64,000 bases of DNA from assembly GCA_963830725.1 (NCBI GenBank), contig CAWHNO010000017.1:186001-250000 (forward strand), written 5' to 3'. Shown piece by piece: positions 16,654 to 24,316 of this stretch. The translations under genes and the position numbers were made by a program. The first letter of the stretch is position 1; the number at the start of each line of letters is the position of its first letter. The notes beneath the pieces were generated by a model that did no database searches, was not told where the DNA came from, and saw nothing but the letters and a program-made list of their open reading frames with translations. This DNA comes from DASSUW01 sp963830725 (lineage in GTDB: Bacteria; Actinomycetota; Thermoleophilia; Solirubrobacterales; Solirubrobacteraceae).

Positions 16654-18207
16654 TCATGCCAGCTTCCCGGGGTTCATGATCCCGGCGGGGTCGCAGCGCT
16701 CCTTCAGCGCGCGCAGGACGCCGACCCCCAGCTCCCCGACCTCGGCCTCCATCCACGGCGCGTGGTCGCGCCCGACGGCATGGTGGTGCGTGAGCGTCCC
16801 GCCGGCCGCCGTGACGGCGTCGGTCGCCGCCGCCTTCAGCGCTCGCCACTGAGCCGCCGGGTCGCCGTCCTGGCGGCCCAGCACGGTGAAGTACAGCGAG
16901 GCGCCCGTGGGATACAGGTGCGAGACGTGGCAGCCGACGAGCAGGCCGGGCAGCGCAGCGCGGACCGCGGCGTGCAGGGCCGCGAGGTTCGACCACGTTG
17001 TGGCGGTCTCGAGCGTCTCCACCATCACGCCGCGGTCGAGCAGGTCGTCGCGCAGGTGCGGGCCGTCGAAGCGCGAGCGCGCCCAGCGCTCGCCGGGCTT
17101 GCGGGCGCCGAAGCGGCCGCCGGCGGCCCGCAGCATCCGGACCGCGTCGCGGCGGCGCGCCGTGTCCTCCCACCCCAGGATCATCAGGCAGCGATCGCCG
17201 ACCCGCCGCCGCACGATCGGGCCGGCGCCCGCGAGCGCGAGCGTGTAGCGCGTCTCGTCCTCGTCGGACAGCCGGGCCACCGCGGGCGCCAGGCCCGCCT
17301 GCTCGAGCTGCCGCAACGCCTCGCAGCCGGCGTCGAAGCCGGGCAGCAGCCAGCCCTCGTAGCGCTCCTCGGTGGCGACGGGATGCACCCGCAGCGTGGC
17401 CGCGGTGATCACGCCGAGGACGCCCTCGCTCCCGGCGACGAGCTGCCGCAGCTCAGGCCCGGCGGCGCTCGCGGGCGCATCGCGCGTGGTCAGCTCGCCG
17501 AGCGGCGTCGCGCAGCGCACGGCGATGAGGTTCTCGTCGATCCGCCCGCGCCCGGTCGAGACCTGGCCGGCGGAGCGGGTGGCGACGCAGCCGCCGACCG
17601 TGGCCCACTCGTAGCTCTGGGGCAGATGCGCGAGCCGCAGACCGTGGGCGGAGAGCGCGCGGTCGGCCTCCGGCAGCCGCAGACCGGGCGCAAGGGTGGC
17701 GGTCTGCGAGCGCGGGTCGACCGCGATGACCTGGTCCATCCGCCCGAGGTCGAGCGAGATCAGCGCCTCGAACGGGCCGCGCAGCGGCTCGAGGCCGCCG
17801 ACCACGCTCGTCCCGCCCCCGAACGGGACCACCGCCACCCCCGCCTCGTTGCACGCCTGAAGGACCGCCGACACCTGGTCGTGATCGGCCGGCGCCACCA
17901 CCGCGTCGGGCGCCTCCTCGCAGTGGCCGGCGCGCTGGGCCAGCAGGTCGAGGTACGACTTGCCGCGGCAGCGCAGCACACGCGCCTCGCGGTCGGTGCG
18001 CACGTCGCCGGTGATCGCCTCGAGCCGCCGAACGAGAGTGGGATCGAGCGCGGACTCGCGCAGCCGGACCTCGTCCAGCGATACCGGGCGATCCACGATG
18101 TCGCCGGGCACGCCAAGCTCCCCGCGAAGAAAGCCGATCACATGCGCGGGCAATGAAGGCCCAGCCCCCGGCTCGCCCCAACCCCAGAACACCTGCTCCC
18201 GCCTCAC
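16654..18207 (-). CDS. FAD-linked oxidase related to alkylglycerone-phosphate synthase
   Basis: 517 aa from a GTG at 18207. The N-terminus (about 20-75) resembles the leader of AGPS-type enzymes. It is followed by a PCMH/VAO FAD-binding domain with V-P-F-G-G-G-T-S-V-V-G-G (about 128-139) and A-T-R-S-A-G-Q. The C-terminal half has H-V-S-H-L-Y-P-T-G-A-S and the H-H-H-A-V-G-R-D-H motif that, in alkyldihydroxyacetonephosphate synthases, lies at the active site, and it ends D-P-A-G-I-M-N-P-G-K-L. In AGPS the reaction replaces the acyl group of acyl-DHAP with an alkyl chain, the first step to ether lipids. Whether this homologue makes ether lipids or oxidises a hydroxyacid is not decided by sequence alone. 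Confidence 0.85.
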   Translation of the reverse strand: MRREQVFWGWGEPGAGPSLPAHVIGFLRGELGVPGDIVDRPVSLDEVRLRESALDPTLVRRLEAITGDVRTDREARVLRCRGKSYLDLLAQRAGHCEEAPDAVVAPADHDQVSAVLQACNEAGVAVVPFGGGTSVVGGLEPLRGPFEALISLDLGRMDQVIAVDPRSQTATLAPGLRLPEADRALSAHGLRLAHLPQSYEWATVGGCVATRSAGQVSTGRGRIDENLIAVRCATPLGELTTRDAPASAAGPELRQLVAGSEGVLGVITAATLRVHPVATEERYEGWLLPGFDAGCEALRQLEQAGLAPAVARLSDEDETRYTLALAGAGPIVRRRVGDRCLMILGWEDTARRRDAVRMLRAAGGRFGARKPGERWARSRFDGPHLRDDLLDRGVMVETLETATTWSNLAALHAAVRAALPGLLVGCHVSHLYPTGASLYFTVLGRQDGDPAAQWRALKAAATDAVTAAGGTLTHHHAVGRDHAPWMEAEVGELGVGVLRALKERCDPAGIMNPGKLA

Positions 18208-18247
18208 GAAACGACCTCGTCGCGCCGCCGGACGACCTCGTCGCGCC

Positions 18248-18679
18248 TCACTGCGCCGCCCTCGCCAGCCCGTTGAGCGCGCCGTCGAGCTCCTTCTTCG
18301 CCGCCCGCCGCAACATGAACCTCCCGAACCGCGCCATCCCGCGGCCCCGCTGGCGCAGCTCCAGCGTCACGCGAGTGCCGTCGCCGGCCGGGTCCACCCG
18401 CGCCTCCACGCGCCGCTCGGCCAGCACCTTCGCGAACGGCGTGCCGTCGATCTCCTGCGCCCACGCCCGTCGCCGCCCCGCCTCGTCGGCCTCCAGGCGC
18501 CAGTCCGCGCGCACCGCCCGGCCGCGCTCGCTCCGCAGGACGGTCGTCCAGCCCTCCGCCGTGATCGCCTTCACGCGCTCGACCCGCGGCCACCAGCGCG
18601 CGAGCGCGCGCGGGTCGGCGATCACGCGCCAGACCGCCTCGGGCGCCGCGGCCAGCGTGCGGGATCGCGTGACGATCAC
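18248..18679 (-). CDS. SRPBCC-family (START/polyketide cyclase-like) protein
   Basis: 143 aa from a GTG at 18679 that overlaps the apt stop (GTGA). The pattern V-T-R-S-R-T-L-A-A-A-P-E-A-V-W-R-V-I-A-D-P near the start, W-W-P-R-V-E-R-V, and the C-terminal long helix (F-G-R-F-M-L-R-R-A-A-K-K-E-L-D-G-A-L) are the classic SRPBCC layout, a helix-grip fold with a hydrophobic cavity. Ligand and reaction, if any, are unknown. It is the last gene of the proS-pgsA-rsiG-FHA-MerR-apt cluster, so it is probably co-transcribed with apt. Confidence 0.8.
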   Translation of the reverse strand: MIVTRSRTLAAAPEAVWRVIADPRALARWWPRVERVKAITAEGWTTVLRSERGRAVRADWRLEADEAGRRRAWAQEIDGTPFAKVLAERRVEARVDPAGDGTRVTLELRQRGRGMARFGRFMLRRAAKKELDGALNGLARAAQ

Positions 18680-19198
18680 TCGTCGTAGCTGAGCAGCGTG
18701 TGCACGTCGTAGCCGGCGAGCCGCCGGCGGCCCCCCAGGAAGGCGAGCTCGACGAGGAACGCGCAGCCGGCGATCCGCGCGCCGGTGCCCTCGATCAGCT
18801 CGGCCAGCGCCTGCGCCGTGCCGCCGGTCGCCAGCAGGTCGTCGTGCAGCAGCACCCGCGCGCCGTCGGCGAGCGCGTCGGCGTGCAGCTCCAGCGCGTC
18901 GACGCCGTACTCGAGGATGTACTCGGCCGAGATCGTCTCGTGCGGCAGCTTGCCCGGCTTGCGCGCGGGCACGAAGCCGACGCCCAGGTCGCGCGCGATC
19001 GCCGCGCCGAGGATGAAGCCGCGCGCCTCGGCCGCCACCACGAAGTCCACCTCCAGCGGCCGCGCCCAGTCGGCGAGCCGGCCGACCGCGTCCGACAGCG
19101 CGCCGGCGTCGAGCAGCAGCGGCGTGATGTCCTTGAACAGGATCCCGGGCTTGGGGAAGTCCGGGATGTCGCGGATGTGGGCGGCCAGGTCGGCTCAC
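18676..19198 (-). CDS. apt: Adenine phosphoribosyltransferase, 5' end disturbed by an indel
   Basis: About 173 aa. Apt features are clear: I-P-D-F-P-K-P-G-I-L-F-K-D-I-T near the start, A-E-A-R-G-F-I-L-G, V-P-A-R-K-P-G-K-L-P, and the PRPP-binding motif V-L-L-H-D-D-L-L-A-T-G-G-T-A. It salvages adenine to AMP with PRPP. The frame of the conserved N-terminus is preceded directly by the in-frame TGA of the MerR gene, leaving only CTG at 19188 as a start. However, a GTG at 19198 overlaps that TGA exactly as in the neighbouring gene pairs, and deleting one C of the CC at 19191-19192 would read M-S-D-L-A-A-H-I-R-D. I therefore infer an extra base, with 18676-19188 and a CTG start as the alternative. 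Confidence 0.85.
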
Positions 19199-19971
19199 TT
19201 GGCGATCCGCCGCAGGTCGCGCACCAGCAGCAGGTGCTTGAGGTGCGAGGCGACGGCGGCCAGGTTCTCGAGCGCCTCGATCGCCTCCTTGCGGCGCTCC
19301 GGGTTCCGCGAGCGCAGCGACGGCGCGAGGATCTGCTGCAGCAGCGCCGCCTCGCGCTCGGCCGACGTCTTGAACACCCGCAGGTTGCGGCCGGCGACGC
19401 CGTAGCGGGCGAGCTCGGTCACCGCGCGCACGATCTCGCGCTCGGTCTCGTCGTAGTACGTCGTGCCGCCGCGCTGCTCGCCCTTGACGATCCCGAAGTC
19501 CTCCATCTCCTTCACGAGCCGCGGCTCCGCGCCCGTCTCCTCGACCACGTCGTCGAGCGAGTACAGCGCGCCGCGGTCGCGGATCGAGAACGTGAGCCGG
19601 CGCAGCGCCGCGCCCGGCCGCGCCACCTCCGGCGCCGGAGCCGCGGTCGCGGCCGCGGGCGTGTCGTTCTCCGCCCGCCCGGCGGCCAGCTCCTGGCGGA
19701 TCACCCGCAGCGGCAGGAACTCGTCGCGCTGCAGCCGCAGGATCGTGCGAAGCCGGGACACGTCGCTCTGCGCGTACAGGCGGTAGCCGCCCGGAGTACG
19801 GCGCGGCGACAGCAGCTTCTGATCCTCGAGGTAGCGGATCTTGGAGATCGAGATGTCCGGGAACTCCTGCGAGAGCGCCTTGCACACCGCGCCGATGGTC
19901 AGCGACTTGCGAGGCGCCTCGTCGTCGGTCGCGACCGGCAGCGGGACCTCGGTGAGCGGCTCGTCCGTCAC
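19195..19971 (-). CDS. MerR-family regulator (Rv1828-like)
   Basis: 258 aa from a GTG at 19971 that overlaps the FHA stop (GTGA). The N-terminal winged helix has S-L-T-I-G-A-V-C-K-A-L, S-I-S-K-I-R-Y-L-E-D-Q-K-L-L and R-R-T-P-G-G-Y-R-L-Y, followed by a V-S-R-L-R-T-I-L helix and D-E-F-L-P-L-R-V-I. These match mycobacterial Rv1828, in which the usual MerR DNA-binding domain is followed by a large helical C-terminal domain instead of a metal site; no metal-binding Cys is seen. The second half (about 130-258) carries F-S-I-R-D-R-G-A-L-Y-S-L-D-D-V. It lies directly after the FHA gene, as Rv1828 follows garA. Targets are unknown. Confidence 0.88.
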   Translation of the reverse strand: MTDEPLTEVPLPVATDDEAPRKSLTIGAVCKALSQEFPDISISKIRYLEDQKLLSPRRTPGGYRLYAQSDVSRLRTILRLQRDEFLPLRVIRQELAAGRAENDTPAAATAAPAPEVARPGAALRRLTFSIRDRGALYSLDDVVEETGAEPRLVKEMEDFGIVKGEQRGGTTYYDETEREIVRAVTELARYGVAGRNLRVFKTSAEREAALLQQILAPSLRSRNPERRKEAIEALENLAAVASHLKHLLLVRDLRRIAK

Positions 19972-20438
19972 TGCGCGAGGTAGGTCAGCTTGTACTTGCC
20001 GATCTGGAGCTCGTCGCCATCCTCCAGCTTGTGCGAGTCGATCCGGCGGCGGTTGACGTACGTGCCGTTCAGCGATCCGGAGTCGTCCAGGTACCAGGCG
20101 CCCGAGCGGCGCACGAGCACCGCGTGGTCGCGCGAGACGGTCACGTCGTCGAGGAAGATCTCGGTTTCGGGCGAGCGGCCGATCGTCATGCGCTCCCCGT
20201 GCAGCGGGAACGACTGGCCCACGCGCCCCCCGCCGGAGCGGATGACCAGCGCGCCGCCCCCGGCGGCGACGTCGCCGACGTCGACCGGCCGCAGCTCGCC
20301 GGTCTGCTCGTCGATCACGTAGGTGGCGGTCGTGACGTCGTCGCGCGGCTCGCGCGTGCCGACGAACGCGCCGCACTTCTGGCAGTAGTTCGCGCCCTCG
20401 GAGAGGACGAAGCCGCATTCAGGGCAGTGACGCGCCAC
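19968..20438 (-). CDS. FHA-domain protein with N-terminal zinc ribbon (GarA/OdhI-like)
   Basis: 156 aa. Residues 5-23 form a zinc ribbon (C-P-E-C-G, then Y-C-Q-K-C-G). A flexible segment with D-D-V-T-T-A-T-Y-V (about 32-40) precedes the FHA domain (about 65-156), which has I-G-R-S, I-F-L-D-D-V-T-V-S-R-D-H-A and G-S-L-N-G-T-Y-V-N-R. The FHA half is strongly GarA-like. In GarA and OdhI a threonine of an N-terminal T-T motif is phosphorylated and folds back onto the FHA domain, switching off inhibition of 2-oxoglutarate and glutamate enzymes; here T-T at about 35-36 is in the equivalent place. GarA lacks the zinc ribbon, so this version may have an extra partner. Confidence 0.9.
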   Translation of the reverse strand: MARHCPECGFVLSEGANYCQKCGAFVGTREPRDDVTTATYVIDEQTGELRPVDVGDVAAGGGALVIRSGGGRVGQSFPLHGERMTIGRSPETEIFLDDVTVSRDHAVLVRRSGAWYLDDSGSLNGTYVNRRRIDSHKLEDGDELQIGKYKLTYLAQ

Positions 20439-20454
20439 GCGGCGCCGCGCCTCC

Positions 20455-20733
20455 CTAGAGCTCGTCGGCCCCGCCGGACGCCCGACCGGCGAGGATGTCG
20501 GTCAGGCGCTGGACGTCTGCGCCGGAGATGACCTCCCCACCACCCTCGTGCCTCTTGCGCAGGCGGTTGACCAGCTCGGCACGGAGGATGTCGATCTTGC
20601 CGTGGAGGATCCGGCGCCGGTAGGACACCTCCTGCTCCTCGTCCGTGAGCTGCTGGATGAGGTCCTTGAGCTCCTGGTCGGAGAGGGATCCGAGATCGGG
20701 GAAAGTGTCCATGGGCGCGAGCATAGCAATCAT
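20455..20733 (-). CDS. rsiG: RsiG-type c-di-GMP-responsive anti-sigma factor homologue (single motif)
   Basis: 92 aa from the ATG at 20733, whose A is the last base of the pgsA stop (TGATG); an ATG at 20712 (M-D-T-F-P-D-L) is the main alternative. A helical hairpin is predicted, with L-S-D-Q-E-L-K-D-L-I-Q-Q-L and the helix E-E-Q-E-V-S-Y-R-R-R-I-L-H-G-K-I-D. The latter fits E-x3-S-x2-R-x3-Q-x3-D of RsiG, the c-di-GMP-dependent anti-sigma factor of WhiG, except that the Q position is H. Streptomyces RsiG has two motif copies per chain; a single copy per chain, as in Rubrobacter, implies a homodimer that binds the c-di-GMP dimer. A WhiG/SigF-type partner is not in this window. Confidence 0.82.
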   Translation of the reverse strand: MIAMLAPMDTFPDLGSLSDQELKDLIQQLTDEEQEVSYRRRILHGKIDILRAELVNRLRKRHEGGGEVISGADVQRLTDILAGRASGGADEL

Positions 20734-21380
20734 CAACCTGTACTTGAGGGTCGTGACGCGAGTCCGTCCCGGAGGTATTTCACGGTCGCGCCGAGCACCA
20801 TCGCGAGGCCCACGTAGAGCAGGATCTCACCGAGCGTCTCCAGCCCCGCCATGGCGAAGAAGAGGGCGCCCAGGATCGGCCAGATGCCCAGGCGGCCAAG
20901 CCAGTTGACCTTGATGTCGGCCCCGTGACGCAGTCCCCAGCGGACGAGTCCGAGCATGAACAGCTCGCGCGCCGCGAGCAGCGCGAGCCCCCAGCGCGGC
21001 AGCAGCTCGAAGTGCCAGCACACGATCACGCCGGACAGCACGAGCAGGCGGTCGACGAGCGGGTCCAGCAGCGCTCCGAGGCGCGAGTACTGGCCGGTCA
21101 TCCGGGCCGCGATCCCGTCGAAGTAGTCGCTCCAGCCGACGATGCCGAAGATCAGCACCGCGCGCCAGTCCTGCCCGTCGCCGGACGAGAAGGCGAACGC
21201 CAGGAACACCGGGATCAGCGCCAGGCGGACGTAGCCGATCGCGTTCGGGATCGTCCACGGACGCAGCGGCTGGCCCTTGAGCGTCGCGGGCGGCGGCGGT
21301 CCCGAGCGATCGAGTCCGCTGAGGCGACGGAACGTGAGCCGGGCCTTCTCGGCCGCCTCGGCTACGGGACGGTCCGCCAA
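20733..21380 (-). CDS. pgsA: CDP-alcohol phosphatidyltransferase (phosphatidylglycerophosphate synthase family)
   Basis: 215 aa. The catalytic CDP-alcohol phosphotransferase motif D-x2-D-G-x2-A-R-x8-G-x3-D-x3-D is complete: S-D-Y-F-D-G-I-A-A-R, then G-A-L-L-D-P-L-V-D. Multiple membrane helices follow (about 60-80, 130-150, 170-205). The enzyme transfers a phosphatidyl or alcohol group from CDP-diacylglycerol in the cytoplasmic membrane. PGP synthase is the likely product; close relatives make phosphatidylinositol phosphate in actinobacteria, so the acceptor is not certain. The start overlaps the proS stop by 19 bp, and its stop is fused to the rsiG start, so these genes are translationally coupled. 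Confidence 0.87.
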   Translation of the reverse strand: MADRPVAEAAEKARLTFRRLSGLDRSGPPPPATLKGQPLRPWTIPNAIGYVRLALIPVFLAFAFSSGDGQDWRAVLIFGIVGWSDYFDGIAARMTGQYSRLGALLDPLVDRLLVLSGVIVCWHFELLPRWGLALLAARELFMLGLVRWGLRHGADIKVNWLGRLGIWPILGALFFAMAGLETLGEILLYVGLAMVLGATVKYLRDGLASRPSSTG

Positions 21381-23044
21381 AGCTCTGCAGCCGCGTCTGC
21401 CGCCCCCTCGAGCGCGATGGTGCGGGCGTCGCGGCCGCGCCGCACCTGCACCTCGACCTCGCCGCCCGCGAGCGTCCGCCGGCCGACGGTGAGCCGCACC
21501 GGCACGCCCAGCAGCTCCGCGTCGGCGAACTTCTCGCCCGGCCCGGCGTCCCGATCGTCGTAGAGGATCCGCAGGCCGGTCTCGCGCAGCTGGTCGTAGA
21601 GCCCCTCGGCGAGCGCGCGCTCATCGCTGCCCGGCTTGCCGAGCCCGACGAGGTGGATGTCGAACGGCGAGATCGACCGCGGCCACGAGATGCCGTGCTC
21701 GTCGGCGAACTGCTCGACCGCCGCGGCGGTGATGCGCGCCGGGCCGATGCCGTAGGAGCCCATCCAGATCGGCCGGGCCTTGCCGGCCTCGTCGAGGTAC
21801 GTGGCTCCGAGCGGCTCGGAGAATCGGGTGCCGAGCTTGAAGATGTTCCCTACTTCGATCGCGGGCTCGATCCGGATCGCTTTCCCGTCGACCGTGTCGC
21901 CCGCCTCGACGCTGCGCACGTCTCCGCGCTTGAACGCGAAGTCGCGGCCGGGCTCGACTCCGCGCAAGTGCGCGTTCTCGCGGTTGGCGCCTGTGATGTA
22001 GGCGCCGGGCTCGACCGCGTCGTCGAGCATGATCGGCACGTCGATGCCGACCGGTCCGATGTAGCCCGCCGGCCCGACGCGCTCGGCGAACTCGTCCCCG
22101 CGCGCGGGCCGGAACCGGGCTCCGAGCGCGTTGGTCAGCTTGATGTCGTTGACGCGGTGGTCGCCGCGGACGACGACCATGACGAGACCGCGGTCGTCGA
22201 CGATGACGGGGTAGGCCTTGAGCAGGGTCCCGGCTTCCACGTGCTGGTTCTGGGCGACCTCCGCGACGGTGGTGAGGCCCGGCGTGTCGACCAGCACAGG
22301 CTCGGAGATGCCGTCCGGCAGCGCGACCGGCTTTGCCTGCGCGCTGGCGACCTCCACATTGGCGGCGTAACCGGACGCGAGCGCGACGTCGTTCTCTCCT
22401 GCCGGGGAGGGCGCCATGTACTCGTGGGCGCCGACGCCGCCCATCATCCCGACGTCGGACTCGACGCGGTACCACTCGAGCCCGAGCCGGTCGAAGATGC
22501 GGTCGTAGGCCTCGCGGTAGCGCTCGTAGTGGGCGTCGAGGCCCTCGCGGTCGCGGTCGAAGGTGTAGGCGTCCTTCATGATGAATTCGCGCGTGCGGAG
22601 GACGCCGGCGCGCGGGCGCGGCTCGTCGCGGCCCTTGGTCTGGAAGTGGTAGAGGCTGAAGGGCAGGTCGCGGTAGGAGCGCACGGCCGGAGCGACGTGG
22701 GTGGTCACGACCTCCTCGTGCGTCATCGCGAGCACGAGGTCGGCGCCTCGGCGGTCCTTGAGCTTGAACAGCTCGTCGATGCCGTAGCGGCCGCTGCGCT
22801 GCCACAGTTCGGCCGGGTTGATGACCGGCATCAGCACCTCCTGCGCGCCGATCGCGTCCAGCTCCTCGCGCACGATCTGGGAAACGTTCTCGTGCACGCG
22901 CCAGCCGGCCGGGAGCCACGTCCACAGGCCGCTGCCGAGCTGACGCACCAGCCCGGCACGGACCATCAGCTTGTGCGAGGGCGCCTCGGCGTCGGCGGGA
23001 GCCTCCTTCTCGGTCGGCAGGAAGTAGTTGGAGAGGCGGGTCAT
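21362..23044 (-). CDS. proS: Prolyl-tRNA synthetase (bacterial type with editing domain)
   Basis: 560 aa from the ATG at 23044. Class II motifs are seen: R-T-R-E-F-I-M-K-D-A-Y-T-F-D (motif 2, about 148-161) and G-S-Y-G-I-G-P-A-R-I (motif 3, about 445). An insertion domain of about 180 residues lies between motifs 2 and 3 (about 225-405), as in bacterial ProS, where it deacylates Ala-tRNA-Pro. A C-terminal anticodon-binding domain ends the protein. It charges tRNA-Pro. The gene heads the minus-strand cluster proS-pgsA-rsiG-FHA-MerR-apt, and the 61 bp to the divergent sod gene should hold the promoters of both. Confidence 0.95.
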   Translation of the reverse strand: MTRLSNYFLPTEKEAPADAEAPSHKLMVRAGLVRQLGSGLWTWLPAGWRVHENVSQIVREELDAIGAQEVLMPVINPAELWQRSGRYGIDELFKLKDRRGADLVLAMTHEEVVTTHVAPAVRSYRDLPFSLYHFQTKGRDEPRPRAGVLRTREFIMKDAYTFDRDREGLDAHYERYREAYDRIFDRLGLEWYRVESDVGMMGGVGAHEYMAPSPAGENDVALASGYAANVEVASAQAKPVALPDGISEPVLVDTPGLTTVAEVAQNQHVEAGTLLKAYPVIVDDRGLVMVVVRGDHRVNDIKLTNALGARFRPARGDEFAERVGPAGYIGPVGIDVPIMLDDAVEPGAYITGANRENAHLRGVEPGRDFAFKRGDVRSVEAGDTVDGKAIRIEPAIEVGNIFKLGTRFSEPLGATYLDEAGKARPIWMGSYGIGPARITAAAVEQFADEHGISWPRSISPFDIHLVGLGKPGSDERALAEGLYDQLRETGLRILYDDRDAGPGEKFADAELLGVPVRLTVGRRTLAGGEVEVQVRRGRDARTIALEGAADAAAELWRTVP

Positions 23045-23105
23045 CGGGTGGAAGAGCCTAGTGATAGAACGCTGGGTGACGAACGACGACTGACAGGAGC
23101 CCCAC

Positions 23106-23705
23106 ATGGCATTCGAGGTCCCCGCGCTCCCTTATGCGTACGACGCGCTCGAGCCGCATATCGACGAGGCGACGATGCGCGTGCATCACGACAAGCACCA
23201 TCAGGCCTACGTGGACAAGGCCAACGCCGCGCTCGCGGGCACCGAGTTCGAGGGCAAGGACGTCGAGGACGTCCTGAAGAACCTCGACTCCCTCCCCGCC
23301 GACAAGCAGAAGGCGGTCCGCAACAACGGCGGCGGCCACTACAACCACTCGCTGTTCTGGGAGTGGATGAGCCCTGACGGCGGCGGCTCGCCGAGCGGCG
23401 CGCTGGCCGAGGCGATCGACAGCGCCTTCGGCTCGTTCGACGACTTCAAGGCCAAGTTCAAGGAGACGGGCGTCAACCAGTTCGGCTCCGGCTGGGCCTG
23501 GCTCGTGCACGACGGCTCGGGGCTCGCGGTCGTCGGCACGGCCAACCAGGACAACCCGATCTCGTCCGGCCAGACGCCGCTCCTCGGCGTCGACGTCTGG
23601 GAGCACGCGTACTACCTCAAGTACCAGAACAAGCGCCCGGACTACATCGACGCGTGGTGGGACGTCGTCGACTGGAACAAGGTCGCTCAGGGCTACAAGG
23701 GCTGA
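23106..23705 (+). CDS. sodA: Superoxide dismutase, Mn/Fe type
   Basis: 199 aa; the ATG is preceded by AGGAG. All four metal ligands are present: His in M-R-V-H-H-D-K-H-H, His in G-G-H-Y-N-H-S-L-F-W, and Asp and His in D-V-W-E-H-A-Y-Y. The active-site Gln that distinguishes Mn enzymes sits in the C-terminal domain (A-N-Q-D-N-P) while the N-terminal position is Gly (N-N-G-G-G-H), so Mn or cambialistic use is predicted over Fe. No signal peptide is present, so it is cytosolic. It dismutates superoxide to O2 and H2O2. Its end overlaps the methyltransferase reading frame. Confidence 0.95.
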   Translation: MAFEVPALPYAYDALEPHIDEATMRVHHDKHHQAYVDKANAALAGTEFEGKDVEDVLKNLDSLPADKQKAVRNNGGGHYNHSLFWEWMSPDGGGSPSGALAEAIDSAFGSFDDFKAKFKETGVNQFGSGWAWLVHDGSGLAVVGTANQDNPISSGQTPLLGVDVWEHAYYLKYQNKRPDYIDAWWDVVDWNKVAQGYKG

Positions 23706-24316
23706 CTCGCCGCCCCGTCTATGCGACGGCCGCCCGGGGCCTGCGTACGCGCGCGGCCTCGGCGGCCGCCGAGCGTGCCCGCCGGCGCCGCCACCGCTGG
23801 TTCGTCGAGCTCGTGGGCCCGACGCCCTCGATGCGGATCGTCGACGTGGGCTGCGGCCCTGCGGGCCTGCGGGCGTGGGCTCCGGGGCTCGACATCACCG
23901 GGGTCGACGTCCGCCCGCAGGCGGACTACCCCGGCCCCTTCGTGCAGGCCGACGCCGGCGACGGGCTGCCGTTCGCCGACGGCGAGTTCGACTTCGCGTA
24001 CTCCAACAGCCTGATCGAGCACATCGCACCGCCGGCTCGCGAGCGGTTCGCGGCCGAGATCAGGCGCGTCGCGCGCGGCTGGTGGGTGCAGACGCCGGCC
24101 TACGGCTTCCCGGTCGAGCCGCATGCGCTGCTGCCGGGCGCGCACTGGCTGCCGGTCGGTCTGCGGCGCCGCTACTGGCGGCTGGGCGTGGCCGGCGAGT
24201 GGGAGGAGATCGAGCTGATGCGCCGCCGCGAGCTGCTCGAGCTGTTCGGCCCCGAGGTGCTGCCCGAGAAGATCGGGCCGGTGACCAAGAGTTGGGTGGC
24301 GGTCAGGCGCGTGTGA
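23654..24316 (+). CDS. Class I SAM-dependent methyltransferase (start uncertain)
   Basis: The conserved SAM-binding motif I is M-R-I-V-D-V-G-C-G-P-A-G-L-R, followed by D-I-T-G-V-D-V-R, A-G-D-G-L-P-F-A-D-G-E-F-D-F-A-Y-S-N (motif post-II) and S-L-I-E-H-I. The C-terminal half ends K-S-W-V-A-V-R-R-V. The substrate is unknown; the overall shape resembles small-molecule or lipid methyltransferases. The start is ambiguous: the ATG at 23654 would overlap sod by 52 bp in another frame, while the family-like N-terminus (R-R-P-V-Y-A-T-A-A-R-G-L) begins just after a CTG at 23702 that overlaps the sod stop (CTGA). Either a CTG start or a lost base is possible. The end overlaps ispG by 14 bp (convergent). 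Confidence 0.75.
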   Translation: MVGRRRLEQGRSGLQGLTRRPVYATAARGLRTRAASAAAERARRRRHRWFVELVGPTPSMRIVDVGCGPAGLRAWAPGLDITGVDVRPQADYPGPFVQADAGDGLPFADGEFDFAYSNSLIEHIAPPARERFAAEIRRVARGWWVQTPAYGFPVEPHALLPGAHWLPVGLRRRYWRLGVAGEWEEIELMRRRELLELFGPEVLPEKIGPVTKSWVAVRRV

